Positions 8,069-18,415 of a DNA stretch of 26,456 nucleotides are shown here, in pieces. A program made the translations under genes and the position numbers. The stretch's first letter is position 1. The number at the start of each line of letters is the position of its first letter. Below the pieces are notes generated by a model. The model saw only the letters and a program-made list of their open reading frames with translations, was not told where the DNA came from and did not search any database. The DNA is from JAATGI01 sp036510675 (GTDB taxonomy: Bacteria; Pseudomonadota; Alphaproteobacteria; ATCC43930; CGMCC-115725), in NCBI GenBank assembly GCA_036510675.1, contig DATCDN010000092.1, positions 1 through 26,456 of the forward strand. The letters are read 5' to 3'.

Positions 8069-8994
8069 AGCGGCGCGGCCAGCCGGTCCACGGCTGGGTG
8101 GTGCTGGACAAGCCCCTGGGCATGAGTTCGGCCTTTGCCGTCGCGCAGGTGCGGCGTCTCTTCAATGCCGCCAAGGCCGGGCATGCCGGCACCCTCGATC
8201 CGCTGGCGACCGGCGTGCTGCCGATCGCGCTGGGCGAGGCGACCAAGGCCGTGCCCTATGTCATGGCGGATACCAAAATCTATCGCTTCACGGCACGGTG
8301 GGGGGTTGCGACCGACACCGACGACCGCGCCGGCACCGTGACGGCGACCAGCGCGGTCCGCCCCACCACGGTGCAAATCCAAGCGGCGCTGCCTGGTTTC
8401 ATCGGGGTGATCGCGCAGACGCCGCCGGCTTATTCGGCGCTCAAGATCGCGGGGGCGCGCGCCTACGATCTGGCGCGCCAAGGGGTGGCGTTGACCATGA
8501 TTTCGCGCGCCGTCACCATCGAGCGGCTCGATCTCATCGGCCAACCCGACCCCGATCACGCCTCGTTCGAGACGCTCGTCGGCAAGGGCACCTATATCCG
8601 GGCGCTGGCGCGGGACCTCGGCCTGGCGCTCGGCACCGTCGCCCATGTCACCGTCCTGCGGCGGCTGTCGGTCGGCCGGTTTCGCGTCGAAGGGGCGATT
8701 TCCCTGGAAAACCTCGCCGCGTTGGGGCATGATACGGCCGCTTCCGAGCATCTGCTGTCGGTTGAGACCGCGCTGGACGACATCCCGGCGCTGGCCATAA
8801 CCGAAACGGAAGCCGCCTCCCTCCGACACGGACGGCCGCTGCAAAACGCCCCCGACGGGCGTGCGCGGGGCCTCGGCGAAGGGACCACCGTTTGCGCCAT
8901 GACCGGCGGCCGATTGGTGGCCTTTGCCCAAATCCACGACGGCGGTTTGCGACCGATACGCGTTCTGAATTTTGGCCCCTTGAATACCGACTAA
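8065..8994 (+). CDS. truB: tRNA pseudouridine(55) synthase TruB
   Basis: TruB makes pseudouridine 55 in the T-arm of tRNAs. The 309-residue protein has the opening GWVVLDKPLGMSS, the catalytic motif GHAGTLDPLATGVLP with nucleophile D45, the KIYRFTARWGVATDTDD strand, the QTPPAYSALKIAG motif and the GTYIRALARDLG motif. The C-terminal region from about 235 is the small PUA-like part. The GTG start overlaps the rbfA stop and is preceded by GAGGAGA. It ends 10 bases before rpsO. Nothing is unusual in the active site. Confidence 0.97.
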   Translation: MKRRGQPVHGWVVLDKPLGMSSAFAVAQVRRLFNAAKAGHAGTLDPLATGVLPIALGEATKAVPYVMADTKIYRFTARWGVATDTDDRAGTVTATSAVRPTTVQIQAALPGFIGVIAQTPPAYSALKIAGARAYDLARQGVALTMISRAVTIERLDLIGQPDPDHASFETLVGKGTYIRALARDLGLALGTVAHVTVLRRLSVGRFRVEGAISLENLAALGHDTAASEHLLSVETALDDIPALAITETEAASLRHGRPLQNAPDGRARGLGEGTTVCAMTGGRLVAFAQIHDGGLRPIRVLNFGPLNTD

Positions 8995-9004
8995 GGAGAT
9001 ATCG

Positions 9005-9274
9005 ATGTCGATCACACTTGCGCGTAAGCAAGAGGTCATTGGCGACTATGCCCGTAAGGTCGGCGATACCGGCTCGCCCGAAGTCCAGATCGCGATCCTG
9101 AGCGAGCGGATTCGCAACCTGACGGAACACCTCGCGACCCATAAGAAGGATTTCCATTCGCGCCGCGGTCTTCTGGTCATGGTTGGCCAGCGCCGTGGCT
9201 TGCTGGATTATCTGAAGCGCGCCGATCACGCCAAATATGCCAGCGTCATCGAGCGTCTGGGACTCCGCCACTGA
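9005..9274 (+). CDS. rpsO: 30S ribosomal protein S15
   Basis: S15 is an early-binding 30S protein that contacts the central domain of 16S rRNA. The 89-residue length is typical. Family landmarks are KVGDTGSPEVQIAILSERI, the HKKDFHSRRGLLVMVGQRR core and the end YLKRADHAKYASVIERLGLR. A strong TAAGGAG ribosome binding site lies just before the ATG and overlaps the truB stop. The order truB-rpsO-pnp is highly conserved among proteobacteria. Confidence 0.98.
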   Translation: MSITLARKQEVIGDYARKVGDTGSPEVQIAILSERIRNLTEHLATHKKDFHSRRGLLVMVGQRRGLLDYLKRADHAKYASVIERLGLRH

Positions 9275-9417
9275 GCGTTCGCGCCATGGCAGCCCCCGCG
9301 GGGGGCATTCGGCGGCGCCGCGCGCGCCGCAATCCATCATTCGGGCATCGGGCGCGCGGAGAGCGATCTTCGGCGCGCCGCGCCCATACCCGTTCCTGAG
9401 AGAGAAAGAAGAGAGAG
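9275..9417 (+). promoter_or_regulatory. rpsO-pnp intercistronic region with GC-rich hairpins
   Basis: The 143-base gap contains a tight GC stem (GCCCCC / GGGGGC, 9292-9297 and 9301-9306, loop GCG) and further inverted GCGCGCC runs, without a T-run that would make a terminator. In E. coli an RNase III-cut hairpin lies at this place and governs pnp autoregulation. A similar role here is inference from position and structure only. Confidence 0.4.
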
Positions 9418-11550
<2,133 letters not shown>

Positions 11551-11554
11551 CGCG

Positions 11555-11632
11555 GCAGCCCCCCTCCCTAACCCTCCCCCGCAAGCGGGGGAGGGAAGAC
11601 GATGCGAAACGGGAGGGAAGACGATGCGAAGC
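11555..11632. repeat. extragenic palindrome plus 22-base tandem duplication after pnp
   Basis: CCCTCCCCCGC-AA-GCGGGGGAGGG forms a near-perfect long stem (about 11572-11595). Its right end runs into two 20-base identical copies (11589-11608 and 11611-11630) separated by AC. This looks like an interspersed GC palindrome of the kind common between alphaproteobacterial genes. It may also act as a 3' stabiliser or weak terminator for the operon. Confidence 0.6.
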
Positions 11633-11719
11633 ATTGCCGGGGGCTTCCGCCGATTTGCTTCTGTCGCCCGGACACCATAGATATGGTAAAGGGACCCGGC
11701 GCGGATACAGAGGGATGGC

Positions 11720-13114
<1,395 letters not shown>

Positions 13115-13166
13115 CGCCGCTCACGCGGCTTTTACCGGGCGGGGCGCCGTCCGCGCCGATCGTCGC

Positions 13167-13193
13167 TTCCAATGGTGGCGCGGCGGCTTATAT
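13167..13193 (+). promoter_or_regulatory. candidate irr promoter
   Basis: TTATAT (13188-13193) lies 8 bases before the ATG of irr, with TTCCAA (13167-13172) 15 bases upstream as a poor -35 element. If used, transcription would start almost at the ATG, making a leaderless mRNA. This fits the absence of a ribosome binding site before the start codon. Confidence 0.35.
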
Positions 13194-13201
13194 ACTTCGT
13201 C

Positions 13202-13618
13202 ATGATCCGGCCGCACCCCTTTGCCAACGCCATCGAACTGATCCGTGCCGCGCATCTGCGGCCGACGCGCCAGCGCCTCGCGCTCGCCCGTCTCTTGTTC
13301 GATCGCGCTGACCGTCATGTCACGGCGGAACAATTGCACAATGAGGCGCTAGCGGCGCAGGTGCGGGTCTCGCTCGCCACGGTCTACAACACGCTGCATC
13401 AATTCGTCGGCGCGGGTCTGCTGCGCGAAGTCGTCGTCGATCCCGGCCGCTCCTATTTCGACACCAACGTCAGCGACCATCATCACTTTTTCCATGAGGA
13501 TGACGGCCAGCTCACCGATATCGCCGGCGATCGCATCGAGGTCAAGGATTTGCCGAATCCGCCCGCCGGCACCAGCGTGCGCCGCGTCGACGTGATTATA
13601 CGAGTGACGAGAAACTAG
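13202..13618 (+). CDS. irr: Fur-family iron-response regulator, Irr type
   Basis: This 138-residue protein has a winged-helix DNA-binding half (PTRQRLALARLLFD, recognition helix near VSLATVYNTLHQF, residues 57-69). The dimerisation half carries the histidine-rich stretch H93-H-H-F-F-H98-E-D typical of Irr. In rhizobia Irr represses or activates iron genes under low iron and responds to haem. The N-terminal haem-regulatory Cys-Pro motif of Bradyrhizobium Irr is absent here, as in many other Irr proteins. The ATG at 13202 is preferred over a GTG-type start 30 bases earlier because it gives the usual N-terminus; neither has a clear ribosome binding site. It lies just upstream of rubrerythrin in the same direction. 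Confidence 0.87.
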   Translation: MIRPHPFANAIELIRAAHLRPTRQRLALARLLFDRADRHVTAEQLHNEALAAQVRVSLATVYNTLHQFVGAGLLREVVVDPGRSYFDTNVSDHHHFFHEDDGQLTDIAGDRIEVKDLPNPPAGTSVRRVDVIIRVTRN

Positions 13619-13644
13619 GCAATATCAAAGTATTGCAGCCTTCT

Positions 13645-13694
13645 TTATATCGATTATAATCTAACTTGACTCGAGGCTAGGGGTGGCGCATATA
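13645..13694 (+). promoter_or_regulatory. promoter and possible Irr/Fur operator before rubrerythrin
   Basis: TTGACT (13666-13671) and CATATA (13689-13694) with a 17-base spacer make a good promoter. Directly upstream is an AT-rich block with the perfect palindrome GATTATAATC (13652-13661) embedded in TTATATCGATTATAATCTAA. Such AT-rich dyads are the kind of site used by Fur-family proteins, and irr is the gene next door. The match to the published iron control element is only partial by eye. Confidence 0.5.
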
Positions 13695-13742
13695 GAAGGT
13701 GCGCCGAGGCGCGATTCGAAACTCATCCCCGTGGAGGCCCCG

Positions 13743-14159
13743 ATGGCAGCCCTCAAAGGCTCGAAGACCGAAGGCAATCTCAAGGACGCATTCGCCGGCG
13801 AAAGCCAGGCCAATCGCCGCTATCTCTATTTCGCGCAGAAGGCCGATGTCGAAGGCCATAATGACGTGTCGGCGGTGTTCCGCTCGACCGCCGAGGGTGA
13901 GACCGGCCACGCGCATGGCCATCTCGAATATCTCGAAGCGGTCGGCGATCCGGCGACGGGCCTGCCGATCGGCGCGACCAACCTCAATCTCGCCGCCGCG
14001 ATCGCGGGCGAGACCCACGAATATACCGACATGTATCCCGGCATGGCGCGCACCGCCCGCCAGGAAGGCTTCGACGAAATCGCCGACTGGTTCGAGACGC
14101 TGGCGAAGGCCGAGAAATCGCATGCCGGGCGCTTCCAAAAGGCGCTCGATACGCTCTGA
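13743..14159 (+). CDS. rubrerythrin-family diiron protein (no rubredoxin domain)
   Basis: Rubrerythrins are four-helix diiron proteins that reduce hydrogen peroxide. The 138-residue product carries the helix motifs E20-SQANRRY, E53-x2-H56, then GETHEY and EKSH in the second half. These supply the usual Glu/His iron ligands. The C-terminal rubredoxin domain of classical rubrerythrin is missing, so electrons must come from another protein. The ATG at 13743 follows GTGGAGG; an upstream in-frame GTG would add residues unlike the family. A palindromic repeat follows, then the Fe-S protein gene. The same trio is found together in other alphaproteobacteria as far as I recall. Confidence 0.92.
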   Translation: MAALKGSKTEGNLKDAFAGESQANRRYLYFAQKADVEGHNDVSAVFRSTAEGETGHAHGHLEYLEAVGDPATGLPIGATNLNLAAAIAGETHEYTDMYPGMARTARQEGFDEIADWFETLAKAEKSHAGRFQKALDTL

Positions 14160-14173
14160 TCGTACCGCGGCGG

Positions 14174-14238
14174 GCCCCCTCCCCCAACCCACCCCCGCTA
14201 GTGGGGGTGGGTGCGAGCGTGGCGAGCGGGTGGGGGCC
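14174..14238. repeat. nested GC palindrome between rubrerythrin and the Fe-S gene
   Basis: An inner stem (ACCCACCCCC / GGGGGTGGGT, 14187-14196 and 14203-14212) is enclosed by a second near-perfect arm pair (about 14174-14185 and 14228-14238, one mismatch). It resembles the element after pnp in composition and layout. It may act as an mRNA processing or partial termination structure between the two genes. Confidence 0.6.
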
Positions 14239-14273
14239 TTAAGGTTTCTTTCGGCAATGAAATGAGTTGAGGC

Positions 14274-15614
14274 ATGCGCGAAGGCAGTCTCGAAGCGCCG
14301 ACCCGTCACGTCATCGAGTGGCAGGATCCGGATTTCACCGATCCGGACAAGCTCGATGCCGAAATGCGCCGCCAATTCGATGTCTGTCACACCTGCCGGC
14401 GCTGCTTCAATTTGTGCGATTCGTTTCCGCGCCTGTTCGATCTGATCGACAATTCGCCGTCGGGCGAGCTGGATACGGTGCCCAGCGACAAGCTCGGCAC
14501 CGTGGTCGATGCCTGCACGCTGTGCGACATGTGCTTCATGACGAAGTGTCCCTATGTGCCGCCGCATCCCTTCAACATCGATTTCCCGCACCTGATGCTG
14601 CGCGCCCGCGCCGCCGATCTAAAACGCGGCAAGACCGATTTCGTCGCCAGGCAGTTGAGCGAGACCGACCGCAACGGCAAGCTGGCGGGCGCGGTGGCGC
14701 CGCTGGCCAATTGGGGCAGCAACGTCGATAATCACCTGACCCGCCCGGTGGTGGAGGCCGTCGCCGGCATCGACCGCCGCGCCTATCTGCCGAAATTCCA
14801 CGGCAAGACCTTCGCGATGCGCGCCAAGGCGGCCCCGCCCGCGCGCGATGCGGCGGCGCCCGCCAATGCGCGTAAGGTCGCGATCTTCGCCACCTGCTTC
14901 GTCAACTACAACAATCCGCGCATCGGCGAGGCGCTCCAGGCGGTGCTGGCCAAGAATGGCGTTACGACCGAGATCGTCTATCCCGGCTGTTGCGGCATGC
15001 CGCTGTTGGAGCGCGGCGATCTTGCTCGGGTCGCCGCGACCGCGCGGAAGACCGCCGCGCATTTCGCGCCGTGGCTCGACAAGGGTTTCGACGTGGTGGC
15101 GCCGGTGCCGTCCTGCGCGCTGATGATGAAGTTTGAATGGCCGCTGATCGTGCCCGACGATCCGGCGGTGAAGCGGCTGTCACAGGCGACCTTCGATGCC
15201 AGCGAATATCTGGTGGACATCGCCAAAAAGGAGGGGCTGGCGCCGGGCCTCTCGCCGCTGCCCGGCGGCGTCACCGTCCATCTTGCCTGTCATGCGCGGG
15301 CGCAGAATGTCGGCGCCAAGGCGGCCGAGCTGCTGCGCCTGGTGCCCAGCGCCGATGTCGCGGTGATCGAGCGCTGTTCCGGCCATGGCGGCTCGTGGGG
15401 CGTGCTGAAAGCCAATTTCGAGACCGCGCTAAAGGTCGGCGCGCCGGTCGCGCGCCAGGCGGTGAAGAACGACAAGATGTTCGTCGCCTCGGAATGCCCG
15501 CTCGCCGCCGCGCATATCCTGCAAGGGATGGCGCGCACCGACGCAACGAAGACACCGGCGGAATCGTTTCACCCGATCGAGCTGTTCGCCCGCGCCTACG
15601 GAGTCCTGCCATGA
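14274..15614 (+). CDS. Fe-S oxidoreductase with two cluster motifs and CCG domains (GlpC/heterodisulfide-reductase-like)
   Basis: The 446-residue protein has two four-cysteine motifs near the N-terminus: C38-x2-C41-x2-C44-x3-C48 and C81-x2-C84-x2-C87-x4-C92-P. These should hold two [4Fe-4S] clusters. Two cysteine-rich CCG-type domains follow, with ATCFVNYNNPRIG and YPGCCGMP in the first. The second has HLACHARAQNVG and ERCSGHGG, where the second Cys of CCG is replaced by Ser. This layout is shared with GlpC and heterodisulfide reductase subunits. The ATG follows GTTGAGG. Its stop overlaps the next start (ATGA), indicating coupling to the DUF3501 gene. A role as electron donor to the neighbouring rubrerythrin is a plausible inference, not shown. 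Confidence 0.88.
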   Translation: MREGSLEAPTRHVIEWQDPDFTDPDKLDAEMRRQFDVCHTCRRCFNLCDSFPRLFDLIDNSPSGELDTVPSDKLGTVVDACTLCDMCFMTKCPYVPPHPFNIDFPHLMLRARAADLKRGKTDFVARQLSETDRNGKLAGAVAPLANWGSNVDNHLTRPVVEAVAGIDRRAYLPKFHGKTFAMRAKAAPPARDAAAPANARKVAIFATCFVNYNNPRIGEALQAVLAKNGVTTEIVYPGCCGMPLLERGDLARVAATARKTAAHFAPWLDKGFDVVAPVPSCALMMKFEWPLIVPDDPAVKRLSQATFDASEYLVDIAKKEGLAPGLSPLPGGVTVHLACHARAQNVGAKAAELLRLVPSADVAVIERCSGHGGSWGVLKANFETALKVGAPVARQAVKNDKMFVASECPLAAAHILQGMARTDATKTPAESFHPIELFARAYGVLP

Positions 15615-16204
15615 GTGCGAAACGCAGCCTGACCCGCGCCGATATCATCGACATCGACGACTACGCCAAGAACCGGCGCGAGCACAAAAAGCGCGTCGCC
15701 GCGATCAAGCGCAACCGCCGCGTCGAGGTCGGTCCGTTCGCGACTTTCTATTTCGAGAATTACGACACGATGTGGCATCAGGTTCACGAGATGCTGCATA
15801 TCGAGCGCGGCGGCGAGGCGCAAATCGCCGACGAGCTCGAGGCCTATGCGCCGCTAATCCCGCAAGGTGACGAGCTGATCGCCACGGTGATGTTCGAGAT
15901 CGACGATCCGTTGCGCCGCGGCACGGTGCTCGGCACTTTGGGCGGCGTCGAAAATGCGATGTATCTCTCGGTCGCCGGCGAGCGGGTGATGGGCACGCCC
16001 GACCCGACCCGCGAGAACACCAGCCCCGACGGCAAGGCGTCGGCGGTGCAGTTCATGCGCTTTCGCTTCTCGCCGGCACAGATCGCCAAGTTCCACGATC
16101 CCGCGACCCAGGTGCTGGTCGGCATCGACCATCCACGCTATGGCCACATCGCGGTGATGCCGGACGCGGTGCGCGCCACCCTCGCCGACGACCTCGACGG
16201 GTAG
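15611..16204 (+). CDS. DUF3501 family protein
   Basis: This 197-residue soluble protein has no signal peptide or membrane segment. It matches, by overall pattern, the DUF3501 family that accompanies rubrerythrin and CCG-type Fe-S proteins. Landmarks are LTRADIIDIDDYAKNRREHK, FENYDTMWHQVHEMLHIE, FEIDDPLRRG and the C-terminal GIDHPRYGH. The FExxxxxWxQVHEMLHIE helix, with acidic and His residues, could bind metal. The start overlaps the stop of the Fe-S gene by 4 bases. The biochemical role is not known. It ends the module and is followed by GC palindromes. Confidence 0.85.
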   Translation: MSAKRSLTRADIIDIDDYAKNRREHKKRVAAIKRNRRVEVGPFATFYFENYDTMWHQVHEMLHIERGGEAQIADELEAYAPLIPQGDELIATVMFEIDDPLRRGTVLGTLGGVENAMYLSVAGERVMGTPDPTRENTSPDGKASAVQFMRFRFSPAQIAKFHDPATQVLVGIDHPRYGHIAVMPDAVRATLADDLDG

Positions 16205-16210
16205 AATATA

Positions 16211-16336
16211 TTCCCCTCTCCGCCCATTGGGAGGAGAGGGAGGGGCCCATCGCGAAGCGATGGGAGGGCGAGGTGGGCTTGCTCGGCGAATCCCCCACCT
16301 CACTTAACCTCTCCGCCCCCAAGGGCGGAGAGGGAT
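16211..16336. repeat. cluster of GC palindromes after DUF3501
   Basis: At least two stems are clear: CCCATCGC-GAA-GCGATGGG (16245-16263) and CCTCTCCGCCC-CCAA-GGGCGGAGAGG (16308-16333, 11 bp). A third CTCTCCGCCC-like arm sits at 16216-16225, so larger alternative pairings are possible. No T-run follows. This belongs with the other extragenic palindromes of the region and probably ends the transcript by structure or protects its 3' end. Confidence 0.65.
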
Positions 16337-16348
16337 AAGGGCCGGCGC

Positions 16349-16438
16349 CTAATTTCCCAAATTCTTCGCCAGGAACTCCGGCACGCGGCGCAGCGCGTCG
16401 CGCCGCTGAGTCGGTGCCGAGGGCCGGCTGGGCTGACG
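16349..16438 (-). pseudogene. fragment copied from the 3' end of the downstream hydrolase gene
   Basis: Read on the minus strand up to a TAG at 16349-16351, this stretch gives QRRDALRRVPEFLAKNLGN. That is almost the C-terminus of the hydrolase encoded at 17169-18071 (ARRDALRRVPAFLAKTLGN). The nucleotide match covers roughly 85 bases (16349-16435 against 17169-17260), with scattered differences. No further upstream hydrolase sequence is present; the exported-protein gene takes over at 16440. It is best read as the surviving end of a duplicated or replaced gene copy. Confidence 0.75.
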
Positions 16439-16439
16439 G

Positions 16440-16925
16440 CTATTTTTTATGAAACGTAGCGTAAGTAGGCGACCTGTATGACGGATTATCATACACCGCA
16501 TCGAGCGATCCTGTTGAATTCAAGGTGAACGATACCTTTGATCCAGTTGGTCCCGTCCTACTGAGCGTTTGCCCAGTGACGCCCGCAATTGCCTTTGGCC
16601 GGCAGCCTGGCGAAGTTCCATTAATGGAACCGTAGCAATAGACGAAGGTCGCGTGCGAGGGGTCGATAACAGAAATATAAACTCTGCTACATAGCGCCAC
16701 ATTGTTGGTTCTACCCATGAAAATCCATGTTCCCTCCCACGTGCCGGAGAGCGCCGAAATAGAGGCGGGGATCAATGGGTTTGCAGTTCCGATTTTGAGA
16801 TCGGGAACGGGAATGCCCGAGCAATCCGCTGCTCGCGCAGTTCCCATAAAGCCTACAAATACGAGGCCAACAACGGCAAAGATCGCCAGAGCCCGACGAG
16901 GCTGCGAGAAAAGCCCGATTCCCAT
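16440..16925 (-). CDS. exported hypothetical protein (161 aa), locally AT-richer
   Basis: The protein starts with a signal peptide (basic MGIGLFSQPRR, hydrophobic core, likely cut after ARA near residue 32). The mature part has SALSGTWEGTWIFMGR followed by CSRVYISVID and ATFVYCYGS. This is a GxWxGxW beta-strand pattern like that of small beta-barrel modules attached to some secreted hydrolases. Four cysteines could form disulfides. I do not recognise a named family. Base composition is clearly lower in GC than the neighbours, suggesting transfer or relaxed selection. The gene abuts a remnant of a hydrolase C-terminus. Three tandem 16-base units lie just upstream of the ATG. Confidence 0.65.
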   Translation of the reverse strand: MGIGLFSQPRRALAIFAVVGLVFVGFMGTARAADCSGIPVPDLKIGTANPLIPASISALSGTWEGTWIFMGRTNNVALCSRVYISVIDPSHATFVYCYGSINGTSPGCRPKAIAGVTGQTLSRTGPTGSKVSFTLNSTGSLDAVYDNPSYRSPTYATFHKK

Positions 16926-16930
16926 GAGTA

Positions 16931-16977
16931 ACCCCCGAGAGTGAATACCCCCGAGAGTGAATACCCCCGAGAGTGAT
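16931..16977. repeat. 16-base tandem repeat, 2.9 copies, over the ribosome binding region
   Basis: The unit ACCCCCGAGAGTGAAT is present twice perfectly (16931-16946, 16947-16962) and a third time less its last A-T step (16963-16977). On the minus strand each unit supplies a CGGGGGT stretch. The copy nearest the ATG (16923-16925) would act as the ribosome binding site. Copy-number change by slippage could alter the leader. Confidence 0.85.
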
Positions 16978-16980
16978 ACG

Positions 16981-17008
16981 ATTTATCACATTAAGGCGCT
17001 TAACACAA
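16981..17008 (-). promoter_or_regulatory. candidate promoter of the exported hypothetical gene
   Basis: On the minus strand TTGTGT (17003-17008) and ATAAAT (16981-16986) are 16 bases apart, in a locally AT-rich stretch. The expected start would be near 16975, inside the tandem repeat, placing all or most of it in the 5' leader. Confidence 0.4.
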
Positions 17009-17058
17009 GTAACTGAAGCAAACGTGAAGGCTCAAGGGCATGAAGACAGCGCGCCTCT

Positions 17059-17107
17059 CCGGCGAAAGCCGGAGTCCATGGTTGCCATGGGTCTCGGCTT
17101 TCGCCGG
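17059..17107. repeat. extragenic palindrome with CCGGCGAAAGCCG arms
   Basis: Perfect 13-bp arms (17059-17071 and 17095-17107) flank an inner CCATGG...CCATGG pair. This sequence type, which reads CCGGCGAAAGCCGG-AGTCCATGG, is a frequent interspersed repeat in alphaproteobacterial genomes. It lies 60 bases beyond the hydrolase stop and may serve as its 3' structure. Confidence 0.7.
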
Positions 17108-17168
17108 GATGGGAAAGAGGTGGGATAATGCGTCTTTGTGCCTTTGCGTTTGGTTTTTTTGCCTTTCG

Positions 17169-18071
17169 TTAATTTCCCAGCGTCTTCGCCAGGAACGCCG
17201 GCACGCGGCGGAGCGCGTCGCGTCGCGCCGCCGGGTCGGTGCCCAGGATCGGCACCGCGCTTTTCGGCTGGGCGTAGGCCGGGAATTTGATCGGCTTCAG
17301 GTTGGGCGCGTCGAACGCGTGATAGGCGCGCGGATAGGTCTTGAAGGCGATATGGGCGCCGCGCGCGTTGGCGCCGTTGGCGAAATCGCGGCATTGGTCG
17401 GCCGGCGTCCAGACATCGCGGCCGCCATCGAGGATCAGCATCGGGACGCTGCTGGTCCACACCGGCCGATCGGTGTCGGCCCACGGCTTGACGAAATATT
17501 TGTTGGAACAGACGGTCGGATAGAACGCGACGGCGGCGCGGAAATCGCCTTGCGGCAGGCTGGGCGGCCGGCCGACACTGTCCTTGCCGATGGTCAGGAT
17601 CACCACCCCGCCGCCGGCGTCCCAGCCCATCAGCCCGATGGCGTCGGGGCGCACGAACGGCAGCCCCTGAAGATATTCCAGCGCGCCATAGGCGTCGTTG
17701 ATGCGCTTCAGATAGAGCGGCAGCTGGAAGGTCTTGGACGAGCAGATTTCCTTGATGCCGCGCGGCGTGTTGCTATCGACCATCAGCACGTCTTCGCCGG
17801 CCGCGTTGAGCCGCCGGGCCCATTGCAGCTGCACCGCCGCGATGACATGGGGCGCGTCGAACATGCCGAAACAGCCATGGAGGAACACCATTGCCGGGTG
17901 CCGGCCTGGTGTCCTGGCGCGGAACAGATAGCCGTCGAGCGTGGTCGGGCTGTGGCCCGCGCCATTATCGTAGGAGGAGATGAACTGCACTTTTTCCTGC
18001 GCCGAGGCGCCGCCGCACAGCGCGACAACGGCCGCTACAAACGTCACGACGCCTACCGATAATTTTCGCAT
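17169..18071 (-). CDS. exported dienelactone-hydrolase-like alpha/beta hydrolase with Asp at the nucleophile site
   Basis: The 300-residue protein has a signal peptide (MRKLSVGVV, cut probably after ASA near residue 24), so it works in the periplasm or outside. The fold markers are the oxyanion segment FLHGCFGMF (63-71), the acid site in LILDGGRDVWTP (D219 likely) and the catalytic histidine in YPRAYHAFD (H251). At the nucleophile elbow it reads G149-W-D151-A-G153, instead of the Cys or Ser of dienelactone hydrolases. Asp nucleophiles occur in haloalkane dehalogenases and epoxide hydrolases. The ATG follows GGGGGA. It lies 20 bases after ybaB and should be in that operon. Substrate unknown. 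Confidence 0.85.
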   Translation of the reverse strand: MRKLSVGVVTFVAAVVALCGGASAQEKVQFISSYDNGAGHSPTTLDGYLFRARTPGRHPAMVFLHGCFGMFDAPHVIAAVQLQWARRLNAAGEDVLMVDSNTPRGIKEICSSKTFQLPLYLKRINDAYGALEYLQGLPFVRPDAIGLMGWDAGGGVVILTIGKDSVGRPPSLPQGDFRAAVAFYPTVCSNKYFVKPWADTDRPVWTSSVPMLILDGGRDVWTPADQCRDFANGANARGAHIAFKTYPRAYHAFDAPNLKPIKFPAYAQPKSAVPILGTDPAARRDALRRVPAFLAKTLGN

Positions 18072-18091
18072 CACATCCCCCAAATCTAACG

Positions 18092-18415
18092 CTAGAACGG
18101 CAGCTTCATGCCCGGCGGCAATTGAAGCCCGCCGGTGACTTTTTGCATTTCCTCGGCGACGAAGACATCGAGCCGCGATTTGGCGTCGTTGAAGGCTGCC
18201 ATCACCAGATCCTCCAGCACCTCGACCTCGTCGGCGATCATCAGCGACTTGTCGATCTTGATGCGCTTGATCCCGCCCTTGCCGCTGACCGTGACCTGCA
18301 CCAGGCCGGCGCCGGACGCGCCCGACATTTCGGCTTCGGCGAGCCGGTCCTGCATCTCGGTCATGCGGCCCTGCATTTCCTGGGCCTGTTTCAGCATATT
18401 GCCGATATTCTTCAT
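18092..18415 (-). CDS. YbaB/EbfC-family nucleoid-associated protein
   Basis: This 107-residue DNA-binding protein forms tweezer-like dimers in its family. The opening MKNIGNMLKQAQEMQGRMTE and the middle VSGKGGIKRIKIDKSL are diagnostic, as is the late GGLQLPPGMKLPF end. Its ATG overlaps the dnaX stop by one base (TGATG), so the two are coupled. The gene order dnaX-ybaB is conserved. The recR gene that commonly follows is absent; the exported hydrolase takes that place. Confidence 0.95.
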   Translation of the reverse strand: MKNIGNMLKQAQEMQGRMTEMQDRLAEAEMSGASGAGLVQVTVSGKGGIKRIKIDKSLMIADEVEVLEDLVMAAFNDAKSRLDVFVAEEMQKVTGGLQLPPGMKLPF

